Assembly (NCBI RefSeq): GCF_009720835.1
Contig: NZ_WNKZ01000015.1
Span: 16,918 to 80,917 of the forward strand
Source of the DNA: Pseudoduganella buxea
GTDB taxonomy: Bacteria > Pseudomonadota > Gammaproteobacteria > Burkholderiales > Burkholderiaceae_D
Direction: 5' to 3'
Length of the DNA: 64,000 nt
Made by a program: the position numbers and the translations under genes. Under the pieces are notes generated by a model. That model ran no database searches and had not been told where the DNA came from. It saw only the letters and a program-made list of their open reading frames with translations. Shown here one piece after another: positions 9,384 through 18,012 of the stretch (within the stretch, counting starts at the first letter, position 1; each line of letters opens with the position of its first letter).

Positions 9384-10085
9384 GTGTTGACGAAAGTTCT
9401 GGTGGTAGACGACGACGTCGTGTCGCGCATGATGCTGATGCACCTGATCGACAGCAGTGGCAAATTCGACATCACGGAGGCGGAAGACGGTTTCGATGCG
9501 TGGGGCCGCCTGCAGGCGGGCCTGCGCCCGGCCATCTGTTTCTGCGACCTGCGCATGCCGCGCCTGTCCGGCATGGAGCTGCTGCAGCGGGTGCGGGCCG
9601 ATCCCGCCCTGGCGGGCCTGCCGCTGGTGCTGGTGTCGTCGGCCAGCGACCGCGCCACGGTGCAGCAGGCCACGCTGGCCGGCGCGTCCGGCTATGTCGT
9701 CAAGCCCTTCGAAGCCGATCATGTACGGGCCCACCTGGCCAGCCTGCTGGGCGGCGCCGTGCGCGACCTGCCGGCCGAGGCGCCAGCCGCCACCCAGGCC
9801 CGCCTGGGCATCGACGCACCGCGCCTGCAGGCCTACCTGGCCGGTTTCGAGCAGCAGCTGGCCATGGCCCCCTCCGATATCGCCGCCCTGATCGAGCGGG
9901 GCGACCAGCAGGGCGCCCGCGCCAGGCTGGAACGCATCGGCGCCGGCTGCGCCACGCTCGGCCTGCACGGCGCCCTGGCTGTCGTGCGCGGCCTGGAAGC
10001 GGCCCACTTGAGCAGCGCCGCCGTGCGCGCCGCGCTCGACGAGGTGCTCGATGCGCTCCAGCGCCAGGCCGCGCTGGTTCGTTGA
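9384..10085 (+). CDS. Response regulator with degenerate Hpt-like C-terminal domain
   Basis: A receiver domain (TKVLVVDDDVVSRMML) with phospho-acceptor Asp55 (FCDLRMP), the switch Ser of VLVSSAS and the conserved Lys of VVKPFE. No DNA-binding or enzymatic output domain follows. Residues ~140-225 look like a helical Hpt domain (AYLAGFEQQL, then RLERIGAGCATLGLHGAL, then VVRGLEAAHL), but the usual His of the xHxLKG motif is missing. I choose GTG 9384 because it gives the usual 4-5 residue lead into strand 1; GTG 9318 and TTG 9387 are alternatives. The last eight codons coincide with the first unit of a 29-bp tandem repeat. Probable partner: the kinase upstream. Confidence 0.82.
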   Translation: MLTKVLVVDDDVVSRMMLMHLIDSSGKFDITEAEDGFDAWGRLQAGLRPAICFCDLRMPRLSGMELLQRVRADPALAGLPLVLVSSASDRATVQQATLAGASGYVVKPFEADHVRAHLASLLGGAVRDLPAEAPAATQARLGIDAPRLQAYLAGFEQQLAMAPSDIAALIERGDQQGARARLERIGAGCATLGLHGALAVVRGLEAAHLSSAAVRAALDEVLDALQRQAALVR

Positions 10086-10207
10086 CCCGGTGCCGGGCCG
10101 CGCCGGTTCGTAGACCTTGCGCCAGGCCGCGCCGGTGCGTAGACCTTGCGCCAGGCCGCGTCGGTGCGTAGGCCTTGCGCCGGGCCGCGCCGGTGCGCCA
10201 GGCATTC
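10063..10207. repeat. Five tandem copies of a 29-bp unit overlapping a gene end
   Basis: Units begin at 10063, 10092, 10121, 10150 and 10179, each close to GCCAGGCCGCGCCGGTGCGT followed by AGACCTTGC. The first unit supplies the last codons and stop of the response regulator; the last unit is the most divergent. The GC-rich array is non-coding after 10085. Confidence 0.9.
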
Positions 10208-10248
10208 GGCAAACCCCGGTTCGGCGCAGGTTTGCCTTGCAGTCAATA

Positions 10249-10266
10249 TAGTTCAAGTTTAAAGTA
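10249..10266. promoter_or_regulatory. Imperfect inverted repeat, possible MarR operator
   Basis: In an AT-rich pocket before the ligase gene, TAGTTCAAG (10249-10257) and TTTAAAGTA (10258-10266) form an imperfect dyad (TASTTYAAR half sites, 6 of 9 positions). Position and symmetry suit a MarR-family dimer, and a MarR gene lies in the operon downstream. Inference only. Confidence 0.4.
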
Positions 10267-10306
10267 AATGCTTCGCAGTCCAACCCATGCCGACCAGGGG
10301 GGATTC

Positions 10307-11962
10307 ATGACCGGAGCAGCATCCACCGCCAGCGCACACACCGATCCGTTCGCGCGCGAACATCTGCCGCCGCGCGAGGAGTGGCCCGAGCTGCTGTTCG
10401 AACTGCCGGAACTGCAGTACCCCCCACGCCTGAACTGCGCCGTCGAACTGCTCGACCGGGCCGTCGCCGCCGGTCACGGCGCGCGGCCGGCGTTGACCGG
10501 CGCCAGGGCGGGTGCCAACGCCGGTGCCGACACCACCTGGACCTACGCCCAGCTGCTGGACCAGGTCGACCGCATCGCCCATGTACTGCGCGGACCCCTG
10601 GGCCTGGTGCCCGGCAACCGCGTGCTGCTGCGCGGGGCCAACACGCCGCTGCTGGCGGCCGCCATCCTGGCCGTGTTCAAGGCCGGCCTGGTCGCGGTGC
10701 CGACCATGCCGCTGCTGCGCGCGCGCGAGCTGGCCGTCATCGCCGAACGGGCCCGGGTCGACGCCGTGCTGTGCGCGGCCAGCCTGTGCGGAGAACTGGA
10801 CAACGTGCCCGGCGTGCCCCGCCCGGTGTGCTTCGGCGCGCCCGAGCCGGGGCAGGAATCGCTGGAAGCGCTGATGGCGTGCCACGACGCCCCCTTCGCC
10901 GCCTGCGACACGGCCGCCATTGACGTCTGCCTGATCGCCTTCACCTCCGGCACCACTGGCGTGCCGAAAGGAACGATGCACTTCCACCGCGACGTGCTGG
11001 CCATCTGCGACTGCTTTCCCCGCCATACCTTGCGCGCAGGACCGGACGACCTGTTCATCGGCACGCCGCCGCTGGCCTTCACCTTCGGCCTGGGCGGGCT
11101 GCTGCTGTTCCCGCTGCGGGTCGGCGCGGCCGCCGTGCTGCTGGAAAAGCCCACGCCGGAGTTGCTGCTGGCGGCCATCGAGCGCCACCGGGCCACGGTC
11201 TGCTTCACGGCGCCCACCTTCTATCGCCAGATGGCGGCGCTGGCGCCCCGCTTCGACCTTTCCAGCCTGGCCAGGACGGTATCGGCCGGCGAGGCCCTGC
11301 CGCTGGCGACGCGCCAGGCCTGGCAGGATGCGACGGGACTGCGCATGATCGACGGCATCGGCGCGACCGAGATGCTGCATATCTTTATCGCCGCGGCCGG
11401 CGACGACATCCGCCCCGGCGCCACCGGCAAGCCCGTGCCGGGCTACCGTGCCTGCATCCTCGATGGCGCCGGCAAGCCCGTCGGTCCGGGCGTGGTGGGG
11501 CGCCTGGCGGTCAAGGGGCCGACCGGCTGCCGCTACCTGGCCGACGAGCGCCAGCGGGACTACGTGGTGGACGGCTGGAACCTGACGGGCGACGCCTACG
11601 AGATGGATGCGGACGGCTACTTCATCTACCGCTCGCGCACGGATGACATGATCATCTCGGCCGGCTACAACATCGCCGGTCCGGAAGTGGAGGACGCGCT
11701 GCTGCGCCACCCGGCCGTGGCCGAATGCGGCGTGATCGGCCGGCCCGACGCGGAGCGGGGCCAGGTGGTCGAGGCCCACGTGGTGCTGCAGCCGGGCCAC
11801 GCGCCGTCGCCCGAACTGGCCTGCCAGCTGCAGGAATTCGTCAAGGCGCAGATCGCGCCGTACAAATACCCCCGTTCGGTCGTGTTCGCGCAGTCGCTGC
11901 CGCGCACGCAGACGGGCAAGCTGCAGCGCTTCCGGCTGCGCGAACAGGGAGGGGCGGCATGA
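10307..11962 (+). CDS. abmG: 2-aminobenzoate-CoA ligase (benzoate-CoA ligase family)
   Basis: A 551-residue ANL-superfamily enzyme that would activate anthranilate with ATP and CoA. ATG 10307 is chosen because AGGGGGG lies just upstream; an upstream ATG at 10268 lacks one. The adenylation motif is [19 protein letters not shown] (about 207-225), with GATEM in the acyl pocket region, TGDAY around the ATP-ribose Asp, the hinge region [15 protein letters not shown], and the C-terminal Lys of QTGKLQR. The family is clear. Specificity for 2-aminobenzoate is inferred from the next gene, whose four-base overlap (ATGA, 11959-11962) shows coupling. Benzoate or salicylate are alternatives. Confidence 0.85.
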   Translation: MTGAASTASAHTDPFAREHLPPREEWPELLFELPELQYPPRLNCAVELLDRAVAAGHGARPALTGARAGANAGADTTWTYAQLLDQVDRIAHVLRGPLGLVPGNRVLLRGANTPLLAAAILAVFKAGLVAVPTMPLLRARELAVIAERARVDAVLCAASLCGELDNVPGVPRPVCFGAPEPGQESLEALMACHDAPFAACDTAAIDVCLIAFTSGTTGVPKGTMHFHRDVLAICDCFPRHTLRAGPDDLFIGTPPLAFTFGLGGLLLFPLRVGAAAVLLEKPTPELLLAAIERHRATVCFTAPTFYRQMAALAPRFDLSSLARTVSAGEALPLATRQAWQDATGLRMIDGIGATEMLHIFIAAAGDDIRPGATGKPVPGYRACILDGAGKPVGPGVVGRLAVKGPTGCRYLADERQRDYVVDGWNLTGDAYEMDADGYFIYRSRTDDMIISAGYNIAGPEVEDALLRHPAVAECGVIGRPDAERGQVVEAHVVLQPGHAPSPELACQLQEFVKAQIAPYKYPRSVVFAQSLPRTQTGKLQRFRLREQGGAA

Positions 11963-14313
11963 ATATCGTCTGCATCGGCGGCGGTCCGGCCGGCCTGTAT
12001 TTCGCGCTGCTGATGAAGCGCCAGCAGCCATCGCACCGCGTCGTCGTCGTCGAGCGCAACCGGCCCTACGACACGTTCGGCTGGGGCGTCGTGTTTTCCG
12101 ACCAGACCCTGGCCAACCTGGTGGCCGCGGACGAGGTGACGGCGCGGCAGATCCTGCAGGCCTTCAACCACTGGGACGATATCGAGGTGTTCTTCAAGGA
12201 CGAGGTGGTGCGCTCGGGCGGGCACGGCTTCTGCGGCATCGGCCGCAAGCGCCTGCTGAACATCCTGCAGCAGCGCTGCGAGGAACTGGGCGTGGAACTG
12301 GTGTTCGAGACGGACGTGCTGGAGGACGAGCCGCTGGCCCGGCGCTACGAAGCGGACCTGGTGATCGCCGCCGACGGCCTGAACAGCCGCATCCGCACGC
12401 GCTACGCCCACACCTACCAGCCCCAGGTCGAGGCGCGCCAGTGCCGCTTCGTGTGGCTGGGCACGACGAAGAAATTCGATGCCTTCACCTTCGACTTCCG
12501 CGCCACGAAACATGGCTGGTTCCAGGCCCATATCTACCAGTTCGATGGTGCAACCTCCACCTTCATCATCGAAACGCCGGAAGAAGTGTGGCGCGCATCC
12601 GGTCTCGAGGCAATGGGCCAGGACGAAGCCATCGCCTTCTGCGAGCGCCTGTTCGCCGACCGGCTCGACGGCCACCGGTTGCTGTCGAATGCCGCGCACC
12701 TGCGCGGCTCGGCCATGTGGATCCGGTTCCCCCGGATCGTCTGCGAGCGCTGGGTGCACTGGCACGGCGGCGTGCCCGTCGTGCTGATGGGCGACGCCGC
12801 CCACACGGCGCACTTCTCGATCGGCTCGGGCACCAAGCTGGCGCTGGAGGACGCGATCGAGCTGGCGCGCGCCATCGGCGAGGCCGGCGGCGGCGTGGCG
12901 GCCTTGCCGGCGGCGCTGGCGGCCTATGAACAGGCGCGTTCGGTGGAGGTTCTGAAGATCCAGAGCGCGGCGCGCAACTCGATGGAATGGTTCGAGAACG
13001 TGCAGCGCTACACGGCGCTGGAGGCGCCGCAGTTCGCCTATTCGATGCTCACGCGCAGCCAGCGCCTGTCGCACGAGAACCTGCGCCTGCGCGACGCGCA
13101 CTACGTGGCCGGCTACGAACAGTGGTTCGCCGCGCGCGCTTTCGCGCAGGCCGGCCTGCCGGCGCCGGACGACGCCGGCGGTCGCACCATCCCGCCCATG
13201 TTCACGCCGCTGCGGGTCAGGGAAGTGGTGCTGAAGAACCGCATCGTCGTCTCGCCGATGGCCCAGTACAGCGCCGTGGACGGCATCGTGGGCGACTGGC
13301 ACATGGTGCACCTGGGTGCCCGCGCTCTGGGCGGCGCCGCGCTCGTGATGGCCGAGATGACGTGCGTGTCGGCGGACGGGCGCATCACGCCGGCCTGCCC
13401 CGGCCTGTACGCGCCGGAACATACGGCGGCGTGGCGGCGCATCGTCGAGTGCGTGCATGCCATCTCGGACGCGAAGATCGGCATCCAGCTGGGCCATGCG
13501 GGCGCAAAGGGCTCCACGCGCGCCATGTGGGACGGCATCGACCAGCCGCTCGATGCGGGTAACTGGCCGCTGCTGTCGGCCTCGCCCCAGCAGTACCTGG
13601 AAGGCGTGTCGCAAGTGGCGCGCGAGGTCTCCCATGACGACATGGCCCGCATCGAGGCCGATTTCGTGCGCGCCACCCTGGCCGCGCGCGATGCCGGCTT
13701 CGACTGGCTGGAACTGCACTGTGCCCACGGCTACCTGCTGTCCTCGTTCATCTCGCCATTGACGAACCAGCGCACGGACGCATTTGGCGGCAGCCTGGAA
13801 AACCGCTGCCGCTTCCCGCTGCGGGTGTTTGCCGCCATGCGCGCGGCGTGGCCGGCCCACCTGCCGATGAGCGTGCGCATCTCGGCCCACGACTGGGTCG
13901 AAGGAGGCATCACGCCGGACGACGCGGTGGCCATCGCGCGCCTGTTCAAGGCCACCGGCGCGGACATCATCGATTGCTCGTCCGGCCAGGTCAGCAAGCG
14001 CGAACGGCCGGCCTACGGGCGCATGTTCCAGGCGCCGTTCGCCGACCGCGTGCGCAACGAGGCGGGCATCGCGACGATGGCGGTCGGTTCGATCTTCGAG
14101 GCCGACCATGCCAACGGCATCATCGCGGCCGGTCGCGCCGACCTGTGCGCCGTGGGCCGGCCGCACCTGGCCAACCCGGCCTGGACCCTGGCCGAGGCGG
14201 CGCGCATCGGCTACACACCCGTGCCGTGGCCGCGCCAGTACCTGCCCGGCAAGCAGCAGATGGAACGCAACCTGGCGCGGCAGCAGGGGCAATTGAACGA
14301 GGGAAGAACGTGA
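11959..14313 (+). CDS. abmA: 2-aminobenzoyl-CoA monooxygenase/reductase (FAD monooxygenase-OYE fusion)
   Basis: A 784-residue fusion matching the flavoprotein characterised in Azoarcus evansii, which hydroxylates and then reduces 2-aminobenzoyl-CoA to a non-aromatic 2-amino-5-oxocyclohexenyl-CoA using O2 and NADH. The N-terminal half is a class A FAD monooxygenase: GGGPAG at 7-12, [17 protein letters not shown] (the DG motif) and [20 protein letters not shown]. The C-terminal half (from ~411, [19 protein letters not shown]) is an Old Yellow Enzyme barrel with [24 protein letters not shown] and [11 protein letters not shown]. Databases often name this architecture bifunctional salicylyl-CoA 5-hydroxylase/oxidoreductase. 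It overlaps the ligase stop by four bases and the marR start by four. Confidence 0.9.
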   Translation: MNIVCIGGGPAGLYFALLMKRQQPSHRVVVVERNRPYDTFGWGVVFSDQTLANLVAADEVTARQILQAFNHWDDIEVFFKDEVVRSGGHGFCGIGRKRLLNILQQRCEELGVELVFETDVLEDEPLARRYEADLVIAADGLNSRIRTRYAHTYQPQVEARQCRFVWLGTTKKFDAFTFDFRATKHGWFQAHIYQFDGATSTFIIETPEEVWRASGLEAMGQDEAIAFCERLFADRLDGHRLLSNAAHLRGSAMWIRFPRIVCERWVHWHGGVPVVLMGDAAHTAHFSIGSGTKLALEDAIELARAIGEAGGGVAALPAALAAYEQARSVEVLKIQSAARNSMEWFENVQRYTALEAPQFAYSMLTRSQRLSHENLRLRDAHYVAGYEQWFAARAFAQAGLPAPDDAGGRTIPPMFTPLRVREVVLKNRIVVSPMAQYSAVDGIVGDWHMVHLGARALGGAALVMAEMTCVSADGRITPACPGLYAPEHTAAWRRIVECVHAISDAKIGIQLGHAGAKGSTRAMWDGIDQPLDAGNWPLLSASPQQYLEGVSQVAREVSHDDMARIEADFVRATLAARDAGFDWLELHCAHGYLLSSFISPLTNQRTDAFGGSLENRCRFPLRVFAAMRAAWPAHLPMSVRISAHDWVEGGITPDDAVAIARLFKATGADIIDCSSGQVSKRERPAYGRMFQAPFADRVRNEAGIATMAVGSIFEADHANGIIAAGRADLCAVGRPHLANPAWTLAEAARIGYTPVPWPRQYLPGKQQMERNLARQQGQLNEGRT

Positions 14314-14837
14314 GCGAAGATCAAGCGTGGGGCAAGCCCGACCTGGCCAGCCGGCTGACCGAGGACCATCACCAGTCCTTGCGGCTGTGGTTACGCATGC
14401 TGTCGTGCAGCATGAAGATCGAGAACGAAATCCGTTCGCGGCTGCGGGCCCGCTTTGGCATCACGCTGCCCCGCTTCGACCTGATGGCGCAGCTGGAGCG
14501 CCATCCGCAGGGGTTGCGCATGGGCGAGCTGTCGAAGCGCATGATGGTCACGGGCGGCAACGTCACCGGCATCGCCAGCCAGTTGGAACGGGAGGGCCTG
14601 GTGCGCCGCACGGCCGATCCGCGCGACGGCAGGGCCTTCGGCATCAGCCTGACGCCGGCCGGGCGGCGTGCCTTCGGCGACATGGCGCGGGTGCACGAAC
14701 AGTGGGTCATTGAGCTGCTGCAGGATGTGCCGGACGAGGACAAGGCCGACCTGATGGCGCTGCTCACGCGCATGAAGGGCCACCTCGACGCGCGCCAGGA
14801 GGCGGTGCCGGACGGGGCGGACCAATCGCCGATTTGA
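14310..14837 (+). CDS. MarR-family transcriptional regulator
   Basis: A 175-residue winged-helix repressor. The start is GTG 14310, inside the stop of the monooxygenase gene (GTGA overlap) and after GAGGGAAG. The DNA-binding region is typical: [32 protein letters not shown], then the wing [13 protein letters not shown] with its Asp-x-Arg. Flanking helices form the dimer and ligand site. In 2-aminobenzoate and related aerobic CoA pathways a MarR protein represses the operon until an aryl-CoA binds, so autoregulation of this operon from the dyad at 10249-10266 is likely. That link is inference. Confidence 0.88.
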   Translation: MSEDQAWGKPDLASRLTEDHHQSLRLWLRMLSCSMKIENEIRSRLRARFGITLPRFDLMAQLERHPQGLRMGELSKRMMVTGGNVTGIASQLEREGLVRRTADPRDGRAFGISLTPAGRRAFGDMARVHEQWVIELLQDVPDEDKADLMALLTRMKGHLDARQEAVPDGADQSPI

Positions 14838-14888
14838 CAAAAATGAAATACAATGGCTGCCCTATCGCTGAGCTGCAACCGACCCGAC

Positions 14889-15476
14889 ATGACACCACTG
14901 CAAGCGGACACTTATCGCCAATTCGGCCGCCATGGTACCGGCCTGACACTCAAGGGCGCGCTGACCAGCCGCACGTTTCGTCCCGTTGTGACGATGCGCC
15001 TGTGCCAGGCCGTCCATCACCGGGGCGGCGCCGCCCGCGTGCTGCTGCCGGCCTGCAAACTGCTGCACAAATTCGCCACCCACCTGGCCGGCATGGACTT
15101 TCCATGGTCGACCCGGATCGGGCCGGGCCTGGCGTTGACGCACGGCTGGTCGCTGGTCGTCAACGGCGGCGCCGACATCGGTGCCAACGTCACACTGTTC
15201 CATGGCGTGACATTGGGCCGGCGCGACCGCATCGGCGCCGACGGCGCGCGTCACACGAGCTACCCGGTGATCGAGGATGAGGTGTGGATCGGGCCGCACG
15301 CCACCATCGTCGGCGGCGTGCGCATCGGTCGCGGCAGCCGGATCGGCGCCGGCGCGCTCGTCACCGAGGACGTGCCGCCCCATTCGGTGGTGACGGGCAA
15401 TCCGGCGCAGGTGGTCAAAAGCGGCTGCACGCCGGACGTGTTCAACCGGGTGCCGCTGGGCGCAAACGAGGAATAG
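14889..15476 (+). CDS. Serine-acetyltransferase-like left-handed beta-helix acyltransferase
   Basis: A 195-residue protein of the hexapeptide-repeat acyltransferase family, which transfers acetyl from acetyl-CoA to an amino acid or sugar hydroxyl. An N-terminal helical part (LQADTYRQFG to about 70) precedes hexapeptide turns from ~80: IGPGLALTHGWSLVVNGGADIG, with His in LTHG and FHGVTLG, then VWIGPHATIVGGVRIG and GAGALVTEDVPPHSVVTGNPA. ATG 14889 fits the family start; ATG 14853 would add 12 residues but lies within a TACAAT -10-like box (14849-14854). Neither start has a good ribosome site. It lacks the C-terminal Ile typical of CysE. It sits inside the anthranilate cluster without an obvious role there. 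Confidence 0.75.
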   Translation: MTPLQADTYRQFGRHGTGLTLKGALTSRTFRPVVTMRLCQAVHHRGGAARVLLPACKLLHKFATHLAGMDFPWSTRIGPGLALTHGWSLVVNGGADIGANVTLFHGVTLGRRDRIGADGARHTSYPVIEDEVWIGPHATIVGGVRIGRGSRIGAGALVTEDVPPHSVVTGNPAQVVKSGCTPDVFNRVPLGANEE

Positions 15477-15510
15477 AACGCCGGTGCCGTGCCGGTAACG
15501 AGGGGGAAGC

Positions 15511-16365
15511 ATGAACTACCTGCAGGGACAAGCACATGCGCTGCCCGGCCACGGGGCGCAACTGGCCGCCTACGCCGCGCGGCACTTCCTGTTCACCGTG
15601 GACGCCGGCGTGGCCACCTTGACCTTGAACCGGCCGGAGCGCAAGAATCCGCTGACCTTCGATTCGTATGCGGAGCTGCGCGACCTGTTCCGCGCGCTGG
15701 CCACGGCCGCCGACGTCAAGGCCGTCGTGATCGCCGGCGCCGGCGAGAACTTCTGTTCCGGTGGCGACGTGCACGAGATCATCGGCCCCCTGACGAAGCT
15801 GGACATGCCGGGCCTGCTGGCCTTCACGCGCCTGACGGGCGACGTCGTCAAGGCCATGCGGGCCTGTCCGCAGCCGGTGGTTGCCGCCATCGACGGCATC
15901 TGCGCCGGCGCGGGCGCGATGCTGGCGCTGGCTTCGGACATTCGCTTCGGCACGGAGCGCAGCAAGACGGCCTTCCTGTTTACCCGCGTCGGCCTGGCCG
16001 GCTGCGACATGGGCGCCTGCGCGCTGCTGCCGCGCGTGATCGGGCAGGGCAGGGCGTCCGAGCTGCTGTACACGGGGCGCGCCATGTCCGGCACCGAAGG
16101 CGAACGGTGGGGCTTCTTCAACAGCCTGCACCCGCCCGAGGGACTGCTGGCGGCAGCGCGAGGCCTGGCCCTGGAGCTGGCGCGGGGACCCACCTTCGCC
16201 CATGGCATGACGAAGAACATGCTGCAGCAGGAATGGAACATGGGCATGGACGAAGCCATCGAGGCCGAAGCGCAGGCGCAGGCCATCTGCATGGCCACCA
16301 ACGACTTTCACCGGGCCTACCACGCGTTCGTGGCGAAACAGAAGCCCGTCTTCGAAGGGGACTGA
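15511..16365 (+). CDS. Enoyl-CoA hydratase/isomerase (crotonase) family protein
   Basis: A 284-residue crotonase-fold protein, probably hydrating or opening the cyclic CoA intermediate made by the monooxygenase/reductase. The oxyanion motif [15 protein letters not shown] is clear, as is [19 protein letters not shown]. Both glutamates of the classical hydratase pair look replaced: the first position (GGGCE in rat hydratase) reads GAGAM, the second (PEI) reads FTR. A conserved-looking Asp in GLAGCDMGA may act instead. The N terminus has ~25 extra residues. GGGGG precedes the ATG. The acyl-CoA dehydrogenase starts two bases after its stop, so they share a transcript. Confidence 0.85.
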   Translation: MNYLQGQAHALPGHGAQLAAYAARHFLFTVDAGVATLTLNRPERKNPLTFDSYAELRDLFRALATAADVKAVVIAGAGENFCSGGDVHEIIGPLTKLDMPGLLAFTRLTGDVVKAMRACPQPVVAAIDGICAGAGAMLALASDIRFGTERSKTAFLFTRVGLAGCDMGACALLPRVIGQGRASELLYTGRAMSGTEGERWGFFNSLHPPEGLLAAARGLALELARGPTFAHGMTKNMLQQEWNMGMDEAIEAEAQAQAICMATNDFHRAYHAFVAKQKPVFEGD

Positions 16366-16366
16366 C

Positions 16367-17539
16367 ATGGCGGACAAGGACTACCTGGATTGGCCCTTCT
16401 TCGAGCCGCGCCATGCCGCGCTGGCGCGCGAGCTCGACGCCTGGGCCGCAAGCGACGTGGCGCACGTGCATGAACGGCATGGCAAGGATGTCGATGGCGC
16501 CTGCCGCGATCTGGTGCGCCGCCTGGGTGAGGGCGGCTGGCTGCGCCACGCCGTCGGCGGCAGCGACGTGGGCGGGGCCGGCGATGCCATCGATACCCGC
16601 GCCATCTGCCTGATCCGCGAAACGCTGGCGCGCCATGAGGGCCTGGCCGATTTCGCCTTCGCCATGCAGGGACTGGGTTCGGGGGCCATCAGCCTGTTCG
16701 GCACGCCGGAGCAGCGCGAAAGCTACCTGCCCCGGGTGGCACGCGGTGAAGCCATTGCCGCCTTTGCGCTGTCCGAACCGGACGCCGGTTCCGACGTGGC
16801 CGCGCTGGCCTGCGCGGCCGTGGCGGACGGCGAGCATTACGTGCTCGATGGCGAGAAGACGTGGATTTCGAACGGCGGCATCGCCGACTTCTACGTGGTG
16901 TTCGCGCGCACTGGCGAGGCGCTGGGGTCGCGCGGCATCAGCGCCTTTGTCGTCGACGGCAATACACCCGGGCTGACCATCGCCGAGCGCATCGCCGTCA
17001 TCGCGCCGCACCCGCTGGCGCGGCTGCGCTTCGAGAACTGCCGCATTCCCGCCACACGGCGCATCGGCGCGGCCGGGCAGGGCTTCAAGGTGGCGATGGC
17101 CACGCTGGACGTGTTCCGCACCTCCGTGGCGGCGGCTGCGCTGGGATTCGCGCGACGCGCGCTGGACGAGGCGCTGGGCCGGGCCAGGTCGCGTGCCATG
17201 TTCGGCCACAAGCTGGCCGACTTCCAGATCACCCAGGCCAGGCTGGCGCAGATGGCCACGGGCATCGACGCGGCGGCCTTGCTGACCTACCGCGCCGCGT
17301 GGCAGCGCGACCAGGGCCGCAACGTGACGAAGGAAGCGGCGATGGCGAAGATGACGGCAACCGAGACGGCGCAGCAGGTGATCGACGCGGCGGTGCAGTT
17401 GTTCGGCGGGCAGGGCGTCGTCAGCGGCGAAACCGTGGAGCGGCTGTACCGCGAGATCCGCGCCCTGCGCATCTACGAGGGCGCCACCGAAGTGCAGCAG
17501 TTGATCATCGCGCGGGAACTGTTGCGCGCGCCGGTGTAA
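16367..17539 (+). CDS. Acyl-CoA dehydrogenase
   Basis: A 390-residue FAD enzyme that introduces an alpha-beta double bond into acyl-CoA and passes electrons to ETF. Visible motifs: [15 protein letters not shown] (FAD and substrate contacts), [33 protein letters not shown], the dimer/FAD region [34 protein letters not shown], and catalytic base Glu371. Full length. In the 2-aminobenzoate pathway a dehydrogenase of this type is expected after ring reduction, before beta-oxidation-like steps. Only one base separates it from the crotonase gene, and the Rid gene starts four bases after its stop. Confidence 0.9.
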   Translation: MADKDYLDWPFFEPRHAALARELDAWAASDVAHVHERHGKDVDGACRDLVRRLGEGGWLRHAVGGSDVGGAGDAIDTRAICLIRETLARHEGLADFAFAMQGLGSGAISLFGTPEQRESYLPRVARGEAIAAFALSEPDAGSDVAALACAAVADGEHYVLDGEKTWISNGGIADFYVVFARTGEALGSRGISAFVVDGNTPGLTIAERIAVIAPHPLARLRFENCRIPATRRIGAAGQGFKVAMATLDVFRTSVAAAALGFARRALDEALGRARSRAMFGHKLADFQITQARLAQMATGIDAAALLTYRAAWQRDQGRNVTKEAAMAKMTATETAQQVIDAAVQLFGGQGVVSGETVERLYREIRALRIYEGATEVQQLIIARELLRAPV

Positions 17540-17543
17540 GGAG

Positions 17544-17942
17544 ATGGCGATGGAGTTCCTGCAACCGCCCGGCTGGGCACCCCCGAAGGGCTATGCCAAC
17601 GGCGTTGCCGCCAGCGGCCGCATGGTTTTCGTCAGCGGCATGGTGGGCTGGGACGCGGCAGGCGTCTTCCACAGCGACGAGCTGGCCGCGCAGACGCGCC
17701 AGGCGCTGGAAAACGTCGTGACGGTGCTGGCGCAGGCCGGCGCCTTGCCGGAACATATCGTGCGCATGACGTGGTATGTCGTCGACCGGGCCGAATATCT
17801 GGCCGCACAGAAGGCCATCGGCCTGGCCTACCGGGACGTGATCGGCCGCCACTATCCCGCCATGTCGGCGGTGGCGGTGGTTGCGCTGATGGAGCCGCGC
17901 GCCCGGGTCGAGATCGAAGTGACAGCCGTGGTGCCCCGGTAG
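17544..17942 (+). CDS. RidA/YjgF/YER057c/UK114-family protein, catalytic Arg replaced
   Basis: A 132-residue Rid-fold protein (GRMVFVSGMVGWD, then ALENVVTVLAQAGALPEHIVRMTWYVVD, then RARVEIEVTAVV). Classical RidA deaminases hydrolyse imines and enamines with the Arg of the PARSCV segment. Here that segment reads YPAMSAV, so Met107 takes the Arg place and classical activity is doubtful. The Glu of VEIEVTAV is kept. As the last gene of the anthranilate cluster, it may act on the enamine-like amino group of the reduced ring, releasing ammonia by another mechanism, or bind it. That is inference. GGAG precedes the ATG. Confidence 0.85.
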   Translation: MAMEFLQPPGWAPPKGYANGVAASGRMVFVSGMVGWDAAGVFHSDELAAQTRQALENVVTVLAQAGALPEHIVRMTWYVVDRAEYLAAQKAIGLAYRDVIGRHYPAMSAVAVVALMEPRARVEIEVTAVVPR

Positions 17943-18012
17943 CGCGCGGGCCGGCGCCGGCGGGCGATGCTGCGCTGCAGCGGCGCTTTCCGCTACAATA
18001 GGCGTTGTAAGA

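Noticed and set aside
11665..14292. Minus-strand open frame opposite the monooxygenase/reductase
   Set aside because: Arg/Gly/His-rich antisense translation; the plus strand encodes a complete, recognisable enzyme.
14834..14854. TTGACA and TACAAT as a promoter for the acyltransferase gene
   Set aside because: Only nine bases separate the hexamers, too few for sigma-70; the TACAAT alone may still be a -10 box.
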